Positions 1 through 10,993 of a DNA stretch of 64,000 bases are shown in pieces. Position 1 is the first letter of the stretch, and each line of letters starts with the position of its first letter. The position numbers and the translations under genes were made by a program. Where the stretch lies: NCBI GenBank assembly GCA_000469685.2, contig LS997566.1, forward strand, positions 45,433,442 through 45,497,441. The letters run 5' to 3'. This stretch comes from Haemonchus contortus. Taxonomy: Eukaryota; Nematoda; Chromadorea; Rhabditida; Trichostrongylidae. The notes under the pieces were generated by a model. The model did no database searches. It saw only the letters and a list, made by a program, of their open reading frames with translations, and was not told where the DNA came from.

Positions 1-319
1 TCACCTACTCATGAGAGTTTTTCTGGAGCTTAACTTTACAGATGAAGCTCTTGTCCTACCCCCTACTCCGCATACAAGAGACCCAACTAATTTGCCGAAG
101 AAATCGAATTTGAGTGGCAAATTAGGAGTGGAATCGAATGGCCAATTCAATAGGGTAGAATACTAGAAGATGATAAATGAAATCGAATAGGACCCTGAGC
201 TTTTGTTGACCTCCTGTACAATGTTTTCATTTTACGGCTACTCTTTTGTTAATGGACCTGTTTCAGACTGAAACTGGGTTCTTACTCATGTTCGCTTTTG
301 ATATATCTATTTTTTCGAG
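1..319. other. Sequence upstream of first recognisable exon
   Basis: No exon can be supported here. The RING gene that follows enters its first recognisable exon at 320 in phase 0, so its 5' exons lie either in this stretch or before the window. A TTTCAG at 269-274 is a possible acceptor, but the frame downstream of it is closed by a stop before 319. Confidence 0.4.
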
Positions 320-2949
320 AAAAACCTTCGGCGTGTTCCAATCATTGGCTTTGTCTCCTATAACTACGATGATGTGTGGGAAATCGATTTTGGTCAACTA
401 AAGAACTTTTACTCTCCTATCAAGTGGGTCTGCTTAGAGCTAACATTGATTGATTCTCAAAAGCCCATAGGTCTCAATCAAATCTCTTATTTTTAATCTT
501 AATCTTAGTCTTATTTTTAGTTTCTTTGGGAAGGCAACGGATGCGAAATGGCTTGGGAAAGACATTGCCCCAGGAGACGTCATTCAAATTGAGTTCAAGA
601 TCTGCGCAGATGTACTGTATTTCAGGTAGGTTTCACAGGCGTTCTCATTGGTCCGTGGTGGCCCTCCTGATACGGACTAGTGAGCGGGAAGATTAGGCAA
701 ATGTAAGTTGGTTTCGATCTATCTTTTACCTCTCATCCTTTGCATGTTATTGAGTCATCATAGAAAGCCGATGGATCCGTAACATGGCAAGGATGGATGG
801 TAAACGACTGCCAATGCTGTTTATTAGGGGGTTGTTGCAATTATGGTTGCGATAACATAACGTGCATTGGTCGGGAATTTCCACAGTTTCACAAATCCGA
901 ATTTGGTAGAACCCTTCACGCTAACTGATATGAGAACGGTTTTCGTCGTGTTCTAGATTGGGCAAAGATAGAAAACATTGGACATGCCCTCTTCGTACTC
1001 GATTCGATCCATCCATCAAGGTTTCCCTCGTCGTAGAGACACCTAAGGTGAGGCCTTTCGATTTATTGAAGCCAATTGATCAAGGAGTATTTTTCTTTCG
1101 CTGTTGCGTTATCTACTTCGTTCAGAAGAATTTTGTCGTGTTGCGGGACGACTTGTATCTCGACTATGTACTGAATGGTAATCCTCGAACTTTCCGCACA
1201 TGCACCAGCTGTTACGAAGATGATGACAAAAATCGGGTACGTCTTTACTGGAGCGTGGAATAGTCACCGCTTCAGCTTGGATCTTTCCTAGTGTTTTCTT
1301 GATATTTCGCTGTTTATGAAGAGCTGTATTATTGAGGAAATCAGAGGCTACTCGTGTAGTCGTGGTCGTTATTTTCACCCCACCAGTAGCATTGATCTTT
1401 TGGCTACATGAAAACTGTCACTGCAGCATAAAGCACTGTATATTTAAACCCCCTTTCGGCCCTGTAGGTGTCGAGGCAGTGGTTAGATGAGCATCGTCAA
1501 GCGATCGTTGAAAGTACCGTTTTAATTGATTATTTTCATCCAGTTCCTTAAAGTTGCTCAAAATGGTATGTTATTTGTCATGACTTTCAGATTGTGGTAG
1601 CGGAATGTGGACACTACATGTGTTCGAACTGTTGGAAGAAGTGGGTTAGGTCCAAACCGATGTCGAATTGCTGGGTTTGTTCCAAAGCGAGTAAGTCTTT
1701 TCTGGAAAGCGGTACCACCTGTTTTGATATTGTTTAAGTCTTGTGTTCTAGTTGAACGTCATGTATACGCGAGATTTCGAGATAGCCCTTGTCCAGTGGA
1801 TCACTGCCGTTCTGGAGATACTCCGAGGGACTACGTTCTTGTGCCATGCGGGTAAGCAGTGTAGCCTACTATTTTTTTTTGTTGAGCAAGATCCTTCTTG
1901 CATACCCTCTCAGTTTTCCTTGAAAAACATTTTTCTATCACACATGAAAAGCGGTTCAGCTGATGTTAGAACAGTCATTGGCGGTTGCTGTGGCTGGTTG
2001 ACAATGTTAGCTGCTTGCCACTATTCGCCACTGACTTAGCTATCGCGATTAGGGTGGAATTTGTAGAAAGGGAACTGACTTGCCAGGGGAACGGAACTTA
2101 CGTGCGTCCGAGGATGCGCGCGGCAAACTGCGCGGCGAAGTGCGTGGTGATTCGAACGACTCTGGCGCCTATCGTTGTGGCCCAAATTTGAAGTAGAGTA
2201 AATTAGTAGGCATGTACCCATACCCGACTTGCCACACTTACTAAAGAAGGAGATGATAGTATGTTATTATGAAGAATACTTAGGAAAATTGTCACTGACG
2301 AGTCAGTAAAGATAATAGGGGTAGGCGCTGTTGGGTGAGCACTCCCGATATTAATAAGGATAATAGGGAGAGACGGTGTTGAGTGAACGCTCCGGATAAA
2401 GACATCCTTATACAGCTTGTTAATCCTTGTTTTCCAAGCGCCTCTCCCTTGTTCCCTTTCAAAGAGACTATAATCAATAATGGGTTTTTAAGCTGACTTT
2501 CTTTGAAATCGTCATTTTAGAGAAGAAAGTAGAAACAAACTCCTATAACCGTTTATATTGTTGGCTTCACACTAAGTTCGATTTCATGAAAGGGGTTGTG
2601 TTCGGTTCTTTTCGGTTTCTGCCAAAGCACCGATAGAAGTTGCCCGGTATTCAGTAGCAGTGTGTATTCTTGTAAAGAAAAAAGCTGGTATGAGCTCTGG
2701 TAGTCTCATTCTTGCTTCGGTTTAGCCTTTGCTACCAAAAGTGGGACATAACGAGAGCTCTCGCACGGTTTTGTTTTGTTTATCATCTAATTTATTTGTA
2801 ACTTTAAGTAGTTGTGGCGAATTTAATCGATTACATTTAGATGTGTGACGCGCTGTGTTATGAAAAGCAGTGATGGAACGAAGGCCATCTGCCCGTATGA
2901 GGTGTGCGGCAGATCAGTTGAGGCGCAATGGCCTCTCTATGGACATTAA
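320..2949 (+). CDS. RING-type zinc finger protein, 5' partial
   Basis: Likely a RING-type E3 ubiquitin ligase or zinc-binding scaffold. Exons by splice phase: 320-423, 521-625, 957-1047, 1126-1236, 1468 to about 1510, 1591-1690, 1752-1851, 2841-2949 (TAA). The exon ending 1236 carries CTSC; the exon at 1591 carries CGHYMCSNC followed by CWVC. Together they give the C-x2-C ... C-x-H-x2-C-x2-C ... C-x2-C order of a C3HC4 RING. The last two exons add a second cysteine cluster (CPVDHC, VPCG, CVTRC, CPYEVC), perhaps a further zinc site. The N-terminal part (for example the run DIAPGDVIQIEF) is not a family I recognise. The junction between the exons at 1468 and 1591 is not settled: the obvious donor at 1514 leaves the frame off by one, whereas a GTTGAA donor after 1507 keeps it. 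The 5' end is missing. Intron 1852-2840 contains a partial copy of a MITE-like repeat. Confidence 0.7.
2098..2225 (+). repeat. MITE-like family A, truncated copy
   Basis: This GC-rich segment in the last intron of the RING gene matches the left end and internal part of the elements at 42871-43112 and 56584-56816: a CGTGCGTCCGAGGATGCGCG start, a GGCGAAG block, then an AAATTTGAAGTAGAGTA segment. The right terminal inverted repeat is absent, so it looks like a half element. Confidence 0.6.
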
Positions 2950-3180
2950 TGCATTGGTTCTCTGTAGTGCCAATGCATCTTGCAGCTGGAAAGCGGCATG
3001 GATATGAAGGACGTACAAATCTACGAAATGCTTGTCAATGGACGGTGATTATCAGAATTTCAAGAAGCGTATGCAGACATATTGCTTCACACATTCCCAA
3101 TGTGATAATGATTTGCTCATTATACTGCTGTTGTTTCTGTTTTTATGTGCTGTTTTCACCTCAGATTTGTGGAATAGAGG

Positions 3181-3212
3181 AATAAAGCTTGAAGGTATTC
3201 ATGTTGAATAAA
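3181..3212 (+). promoter_or_regulatory. Poly(A) signals of RING gene
   Basis: Two AATAAA hexamers, at 3181-3186 and 3207-3212, lie about 235-260 bp beyond the TAA of the RING gene and on its strand, a sensible position for 3' end formation. Confidence 0.55.
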
Positions 3213-3738
3213 ATAACTGAATCTTGAATTGAATTCTCGGTACCATTTTGGTTCTTTAGTTCATAGAGTTCTTAAAATTCCTTCGAACAAATAGGACGGA
3301 GTGAATTCGTACAAAAATGCGAACTATTACCCTTTCATGGTCTTTGGAGTAAACTCGCACGAGTCTGAAACCAATCTCGTCCACTGAAACGATTAACTTG
3401 GCAAGATCCATGTATAAGCTCTATTATAAAGATTTATCAGATTAGAGGGATTTTAACGTTTTAACTTTAACGGGGTACCTTTCCTTTGCGTCGACGGGTG
3501 TTTTGGAGGCGCTTCATCGTGTGTTTGAGTTACTGTGTCACACATTCACAGAACGATTAAATCCGTATTGTTTTATCAGCGTTCATACCTTGACGCTGGC
3601 CCCCGTCGACTCTAAACTTCAGCAGAACACTGAGCTCCTTACCACTTACACACACGATGTCGGTTTTTATTCAGAAGTGAAGACCCTGAAGATGTGGAAC
3701 AAAGTTATGAACCACCCCCCGCAAGGTACAAATAAATA

Positions 3739-3770
3739 CCCCACCCCCTTTCCCCCCCCCCCTCCTCCCC
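3739..3770 (+). repeat. Poly-C / C-rich tract
   Basis: A pyrimidine tract with an 11-12 nt C run interrupted by T. A similar tract lies at 5824-5843 in an ADCK1 intron. Such homopolymer G/C runs are prone to slippage and assembly error. Confidence 0.8.
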
Positions 3771-3952
3771 TCTCACCGACATTCGTTCGTGGGCTTTCGC
3801 AAAAAGACGTATTTCATCGTGTGGGGACCGCAATTGCGACCAATTCGTTTGTGATACCGTTTCCATGACGAAAATATTTTGTGCCACCGAACCGAGCTCG
3901 AGATGTCGTCAACGGATGGCTGCCGCTGGCATAAGACATTTTGATCACGAAA

Positions 3953-6900
3953 ATGTCATCAGCACCACGTCTACTGGCGTCAGCCGCCCGATGGCCGCTC
4001 AAGAAAAAGGTGTGTTTTGTGATTTTTCCTTAATTTGCTATTCTTTCTCAGGTTATATTCCTTTCCGACTGTTTATTAATGAACAACTCACATCCTGTAT
4101 TTGTTTTACTGTTTTTTATCGCTCTCTTATTGTCTCAGTAACTGTTCGTATGCATTATTTAATTTTAGATTTTTGTATATGGAGGATCAACAATACTTCT
4201 CGGTAGTGGAGCAGCTATTTATCGGGCTGTGGATTCATTTGAAGACTTGAAGCAAGTGGGACTTATTCGATTCGGCAGAGCAGCAATCGCTGTGAGTTTG
4301 TTTCTACATTGCTTCGAGGTTTGCAGGTGTTCCTTAAACGCTAGCAGTACCGGGTTCACTTTACGGATGAAAAGGACAGGTTCAACTTCATAAAGAACTT
4401 CTGAGCGCAGACCTTTATCGACCCATTCTTACCCGATTTCGTCCGCCTTTGAAAATCAAGATGTAGCAATCAAACATGAGTTCATGTCTCTCTGCGACTT
4501 TATGTAATGTTCGATTGTTTCGCGTTTTTGGAAGGATTTTAAGAGTTTTCCGTAAACTTTTTCATCGGATGTCGAAGGGACTTTTTTGCGTTTCCGCTGT
4601 TGCTTTTCTCACGAGCGAGATATGGTCGGCCAATCATTCTTCTGACCCCTTCTCCTTTCTGAAATTCAAATCCCCACCTCTGCATTTGTGATTTCAGGTT
4701 GGAAACATTGTTATTGATTACAAATCCTCGCTAAGAGGTCTGTATGACCCATCTGAGGAGTACAATGTTGCGATAAAGGGATGTCATAAACGAAGTGCCT
4801 CACGGTTACTTGATCTAGCTTGTGCCAACGGTGGAGTGTTCATCAAGGTTGCTTTTTGATCTCCTTTTAATCCTATTTCACATAAATGACATTTTTTCTT
4901 GTTGCATTTTCGCCTCTTCTTTGCTACATGTTCGCTTTCTGAATCGCCCTTCACGAATAGCGCATCAGTTCATACATTTTATTCGCATTTAGGTAGGGCA
5001 GCACTTATCAGCTTTGGAGTATTTGATACCAGAAGAATACACTTCTACGCTTTCCATATTGACTTCAAAAGCTCCGGAGGCAACGTATGATGACGTTGTT
5101 TATGTTGTTGAGTCGCAACTGGGAAAGAAGGTGATTTATTCGACACTTTTTGCTTTGACGAAGCGGCTTCATAGTAACATTTTCTATGCTACTCATAGGC
5201 CAGCCAGCAGAGTAGTTGTGAGCTGTTTTCGAATTTAGTCGCTTTTTTTTATTCAGATTGATGAAGTCTTTTCGGAGTTTGCGGAAAAACCAATTGGTGC
5301 CGCTAGTCTCGCACAAGTGCACATCGCGAAACTGAAGGTGACTTGTCAACTTTTACAATCATTCGAGTTTTTATTTTTGAGCGTTTAAGGAAACGAATGA
5401 GAAGGTTGCTGTGAAAGTGCAACATCGTCGAGTGTATAAAAACAGCCGTACAGACATCAATACTATGGATGTGAGTTAAGAGATTCGTTTTATGATTGAT
5501 TTATTGTATGCGGCTTACAACTAGTGAAGTTCAGAGGGCATGTTCTACTTTTGAGCGTTGTCCTGAAATGTTTGCGATTCCGATGGTTTGAGACGTAGAG
5601 TTAATATAACAGAACAGGGCTAGGATCAGTGTTGGTAAGAGAGCGTGTGTAAAACTTTTGATCACGCCACGCTCGGGATTACTCTTTGCATCTCATCGAA
5701 CTCGGCCGTTTTGGCTAAATCATTCTTCTTTTCAAGATTTTGATTTTTCCTGGTATTCTTTCCATGACTGCCTCCAAATGTTTGTTGTCACTTCATATTC
5801 ATCACCATCATTTTATAGCTTCACCCCCCACCCCCCCCCCCCCTCCACCCTGTATTTATTTATTTGCGTTTTTATAATTGAATAAGCATTCATTTATCCA
5901 CAGCGGGATATGTAAGATGTAAAGAGTGATATTAATATTACTTCATTCCACTTTTACATTTTTAACAGCAACTTTTTTAGTGCCACATTTTTTTCAGTTC
6001 TTAGTGAAAGTTGCTGATAAGCTATTTCCGGAGTTCAAACTTATGTGGTTAGTTGATGAGGTGAAGAAGAACCTTCCCCACGAACTTGATTTCCTAATGG
6101 AGGCAAAGAATGGTGATCGACTGGCGGAAATGTTCAAGCATCTCAAGTTCCTGAAGGTAACTATAGTGTATTATTACGTATCTCATGATTATCCTTTGTT
6201 TTCTATTCCTTTTATTCAGTCCTATGGGCTTAAAGGTTTGGCTAAGTGACGTAATGACAGTATGTCTTTTACAGATACCCAAAATGTATTACGAATACAG
6301 TACACCTCGCGTTCTTGTAATGGAGTTCTGTGAAGGGGAGCATATCGATAATATCAAATACATGATCGACAACAAGATCAATCGGCACGATGTAAGCTTT
6401 TCAGTTCGAACACTTTCATTTTTGGTATGAAACCTTTACCGCCGTACAATGATTGCTTTCTCAACTTTTAAGTTTATTACGTATCACTTTTTTAATGAGA
6501 AAAATTTTTGTAGAATAGCATATTCTAACGCGGTCACTTTAACAGTGAAAAACGGAAGTTTATTGGCTAGACCAAGGAGTAATTCATAAACCTTTCACAA
6601 GAAACATATTTGTGTTCGGTTAACCGTTTGGTGAGTTAGTGCTACAGGAGGGAACTTCCCTAGTAGTAACTCACCAATCTGAATCCTCTAAGTCTAGTTC
6701 TGCAAAGTGATGAAAAAATGATTTGTCATACAATGAGCAGTAAATGCCATAATTATGATCAGTCGATGACCGAATGCTGCTGTGTGGGTATGGCAGCTAT
6801 TGTAATTTACACATAGCGGATTATGAATGTTTACTCAAAGGTCGTACAGAAAACACGAGATTTCAAAATAATGGATATTTGTTGAAAAGGGACTGGAAAA

Positions 6901-8878
6901 CGCTTTGTTTGTTGCAATAAGAGTATGACCAAAAAAGGATCTGCAAGATAACAGAGTTAAGAAGTCAAAACCCTTTCGTAATGAGTGATTGTAAGTCGAA
7001 ATAAATTTCTCAAAACTTTGCTACGAAGCGGTCACATAATCGACCTAGTCTTTAGACGTCCTATGCTGAAAGTATTGTCTTTTTAATTTACCATATTCTC
7101 CAGTCATACGAAACTTTCTTCTGACAGTTTTTTCTACTAACCAAAACGCAGAAGAATGCTTTTTGAAGATGTTGTCAATTTTTCGTGGACCTGTTCTCAG
7201 GTATGCCGAAAAATGGGTCGACTATATTCGGAGATGATTTTCATCAACGGCTATCTTCATTCCGATCCTCATCCGGGCAATGTACTCGTTAATAAAAAAG
7301 CAAACGGCGACGTCGACATTGTCCTGCTCGATCACGGCCTTTACTTAGTAAGTATTATATTCAGAGAATATTAACCATTGTTAACTATTGAAATTCTCAC
7401 TTTACTTTATAGGACATCGGTGATCACTTTAGAGGGCTCTATGCAGACTTGTGGCTCGCTCTCTTAGCTCCTGATCCGGATAAGCTTAGAGTGAGTCAAT
7501 CACTAACGTTTCTCACAAGAACTTTTTGTTTTCCGTCTGTCATTCAATAGTACGAGCAATAGCGAGTGAATGTAGTGCCCTATTGATCATTTACTTCATT
7601 CTTTCTAGACTGTGGCGGCTGAGATGGGTGTTGGTGAGCTTTACGGCTTGTTCGCATGCATTGTAGCTCGGCGGTCGTGGAAAGCCGTATCACAGGGCAT
7701 CAAGAATAGGAAAATGGATATGAATGAGGTAATATTTGAGGTACTTCAGTGGGGTATTCTCAGTTCGTGAACTGACTTAAGCGCTGACATTGTAGATTTC
7801 GAACTTTTGATAGCCTCCAATTTTTTGACAGTGTTAGTGTCATTTGGATTCTGATTATTGTTTTCTTAAGCGCTGAAACATCCGTAACGCTCTATTAGAT
7901 CAGAGCAATTTGTTACCATGTTGCTTCACTTTTACAGCAACTTGATGACTTATTGAAGCTGTCACAGCTGGTTTCGGTGAAGTTTTTGAAAATGCTTTGA
8001 AGTTGTTTTCAGAGGAATGAACTTCGTCTCTATGCCGCGTCGCTCATTCCACAAATCAGCGAGGTTTTACATAGGATGCCGCGTGAAATGCTTCTTATTC
8101 TGAAGACCAATGATTTGCTAAGGAATCTTGAGCACGTGCTTGGAATTGAAAATCGCGCCGATTCGCATATTGAGGTGAGCGCTCTTCTTTTTTTGTTCTC
8201 ACCATTTGACATCAATCGATGTTTCAGAAAATGATTTCGGTCGTACTGAGTTAGAGATTATTCAGCTAGAAAAGTCACAAATAGTGCTCTGTTTGACATT
8301 CGGTCAACACTAACTAGTGGCGGCTTCAAGCTGCTTCCTAAGGCCCTAGAAAATTGGCTGCTTGGTAACTTGTCGGCTTATTCTTCAGCCACAACTGTGT
8401 TCGTAATAACTAACGATGATTAAGTCGTTGGCATCGAAGCCAAAATACTATGAATAGAGACCCCTCCCTTCAGTGCAAAACAAGTCTGCTTGGTTGCTTT
8501 TTTTCTATTTTAAGCAGTTTACCTACGGTTGTCCGCAGTCAATCTTTGTTGTTCTAGATTAGGATTTTAGCAATTTTCAGAGCTTATGACTCAGTTGCAG
8601 CACTGCTTTGTTGTTCTATTCTCTTTTGTTGTCTAATCTGTGTCAGTGCGACTGCCTTATTCTAACTTAAAACACGCCTATCTGACGTTCATTTTTTACA
8701 GATGTCGAAATGCGTAGTAAGGACACACTACGAACTCCAGCTCAAAGAGCCTAATAGAAGTATATGGAAAACCATTAAGATTCGGCTACGTTTGTTCTGG
8801 GCCCTGTTCAAGATTCGATCATACGAGTGGTACCTCATTACGTGGGACACGTTCCCGCTTAGGTTTTTAATTTCTTAG
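3953..8878 (+). CDS. adck-1: ADCK1-type mitochondrial atypical (UbiB/ABC1) kinase
   Basis: Member of the UbiB/ABC1/COQ8 family, closest in architecture and length (about 529 aa) to animal ADCK1, a mitochondrial protein linked to inner-membrane and lipid homeostasis. Exons: 3953-4009, 4169-4291, 4698-4847, 4993-5130, 5257-5337, 5390-5470, 5998-6156, 6275-6391, 7201-7347, 7413-7490, 7609-7728, 8013-8174, 8702-8878; every junction is phase 0. Exon 1 encodes a basic, Ser/Ala-rich start (MSSAPRLLASAARWPLKKK) typical of a mitochondrial presequence, followed by a hydrophobic stretch. Family motifs in order: KxGQ (FIKVGQ), the small-residue P-loop equivalent (IGAASLAQVH), the VAVK lysine, ExD (HELDF), the catalytic HSDPHPGN loop and the metal-binding DHG in place of DFG. 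These argue for an intact active fold. A possible 39 nt cassette exon lies at 7938-7976. The start is supported by the presequence and by exon phase. Confidence 0.95.
5824..5843 (+). repeat. Poly-C tract in ADCK1 intron
   Basis: Two C runs, the longer about 13 nt, interrupted by a single A. A simple homopolymer tract with no function implied. Confidence 0.8.
7938..7976 (+). other. Candidate 39 nt cassette micro-exon of ADCK1
   Basis: Flanked by TTTTACAG and a GTGAAG donor, open, 39 nt and phase 0 at both ends, so inclusion would add 13 residues (QLDDLLKLSQLVS) between the exons ending 7728 and starting 8013 without shifting the frame. It would fall in a variable segment after the kinase core. 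Only transcript data can tell whether it is used. Confidence 0.35.
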
Positions 8879-10993
8879 CTGATTACAGCTGATTACATGA
8901 GGTTGCAGTTGCTCGTAAATCCTACACTCTCTCAGGGAAAAATCATAAGTTTTCTGAGTTTTCTGCACGCTATTGGAGTACACACAGGGAATGGAAAGAT
9001 TCCGAGTCCGTAAAGTTGATGGAAAGCAATAATTTAGTATCCTCGGAAAACTCAATTTCATCGTTTCATCTCGGTTGTTGCGTAATTCAGAAGTAGAGCT
9101 CAAGTGATTGCCGTCTAATCGCCATATAAAGCCTGAACCTCCAAGAAGCGTAACAATGCTTTTCTCCATTTTTTGCGATTTTTGCCTTTTCTGCATCGTG
9201 TGCGAACAGGAGGCTTCTTGATGTGGCATTCCCTGCAGGTACCTACAAGTAGCACGTGTTTGATCATTTTGGAAAGGTTCTCTATTGATCGGAATATCTC
9301 CCTGTTTGGTTGAGCTATTTGTGGAATGACTCTCTCTTGATTTTATATAGGGTATATTGATTCGCAGTTTTTTTTTGTTGTTGAAAATAGGCTCAGCTGG
9401 TACCAGTTTACTGCCCGAAAGGGTATTCAAGTGCTCGCACTCATCAACCGTGTTGTGTTTATAATATTTCTTGACAGGCAGGTCAGCTAGACAGTAGTTC
9501 TTATTCTCTCATTTTACTAATGCGAATTTTTGTATAATTAATTGCTGTCACATAGCCATGGAAGAATTCGGAGAACTCCCTTTTTTCAGAATTCTTATCG
9601 AGAACTGTGATATTTTATAGTTCTACGATTGCTTGCATGCAATCGGATCACATTTCATGAACCTCTCAATATGATATCTAACTAAACATTGATTGGAACT
9701 GTAAATGTATGTTTCCTTATTATGCAGCCAGATTTGAATCATTTGATTTGCCTTACTTATTCTCATTTGAATGCCTTAAGAATCGTGCACCTCATTTTTT
9801 CATTTTGTTACATTTTTATTATCGATTATATAATTTTGATTGATTGATATTGTGATGTTTTAAGATATGCGATATTTTATTTTCGGTGATGTAAGAATAG
9901 GTGAGGCTAGGAACGTAGCCTAGAGATCGTGGTATGACGATTTTCTGTTGTACCTTTTATTCCTCTAAAGCTTAAATTCAGGTAGTCAGGAACTAAATAC
10001 ATGTGAATAAATAGTTTTAAACAATTTCATCCTTCCAGTTAATTTCAACGCTGATTCGTTCTACATTCTTAATCTGTACTTCCGTATTTTGATGACATAA
10101 TGATCATATCGCCATGGCTTTCGCTAAATTTGGAGCTGCGATAAGTATTTCTGTGTTTCATGAACGAGCACCTCACATAATTATTTCTTTGGTCCAATTA
10201 AAATCAGTTCACCTGGAGTCGTCCGCGGCGAGTCATGGTCCTGAAACTTTAGTAGCCTCTTCCGAGTGGTCCTATCCATTTCTGTCGTACTGGGGGCTAC
10301 CTGAGGTCCGGGCTAATGACGCCCATTGATTTGTATTACCGTTAGGTGCATGGATAAGTAGAGTGGCTTGCCAGGCTCTTATGTGAAGGCTAGGTAGGGT
10401 AGATCCGAGTAGCTAGCCAGGCTGTGCCAAAATGGTCAAAGGCTTCCTTTTTGAGGCGGCCCTGGTGCCAATTACTTCACATTACCTCCACGGCAGGCTT
10501 CTGGATAAGCTAATCTGCAGGATACCGACCACACCTGCAGGCACTTCTTACACGCATGCATGGATTCACCTGTAAAGCGATAGGGTTTAATATAGACCTA
10601 ACAGAGCAGAAACATGAAGTCCATACCTTGAATTCACCGAGTCGCTCCTCTTAGCCTCGTCACCAGCCGGCTGGAGATTCTTCAGTGAGAGGAGACCCTC
10701 AGCGAAAAAGGCCATGGGGAAAGCATTAAGAATTGAGAATCATAGTTTGTTAGAGGTTTTGGAGCAACGTCGAAAACCTGTTGCGGGAAAAGGTCTTCGC
10801 TCTTAAGTAGTAGCTCTTCGCTAGTCATCAAGGTGTTTTGATAAATGGATTCCTTGAGCCCTCCTCAGTTAAAGGCTGTTCAACCAATAATAGATTTTCC
10901 GGTAAATTGTTATTCCGGTAATTTCCGGTACAATATGTGTACTTTGCAGACCGATACCTGTTCAATCGGTCCTCAGTTCCACATCAGAGGTTC
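8879..10993. other. Intergenic between ADCK1 and MTG1
   Basis: Contains the ADCK1 3' region; an AATAAA at 10006-10011 is the clearest polyadenylation hexamer but would imply a 1.1 kb 3' UTR. A 187-codon open frame on the minus strand (8867-9430) has no recognisable motif, overlaps the kinase stop codon and is not called. 10440-10700 is richer in GC than its surroundings and may be an old repeat, but I cannot name it. A CTTTGCAG at 10941-10948 ahead of the MTG1 start could be a trans-splice acceptor. Confidence 0.5.

Larger units (their letters stand above)
2950..3952. other. Intergenic: 3' region of RING gene and ADCK1 upstream region
   Basis: AATAAA polyadenylation signals at 3181-3186 and 3207-3212 suit the end of the RING gene transcript. 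An open frame at 3503-3868 runs into a C-rich tract and has no recognisable protein similarity; I do not call it. The rest shows nothing I can name. Confidence 0.5.

Noticed and set aside
8867..9430. 187-codon minus-strand open frame after ADCK1
   Set aside because: No motif, no splice context, overlaps the kinase stop codon and lies in its probable 3' UTR; most likely chance.
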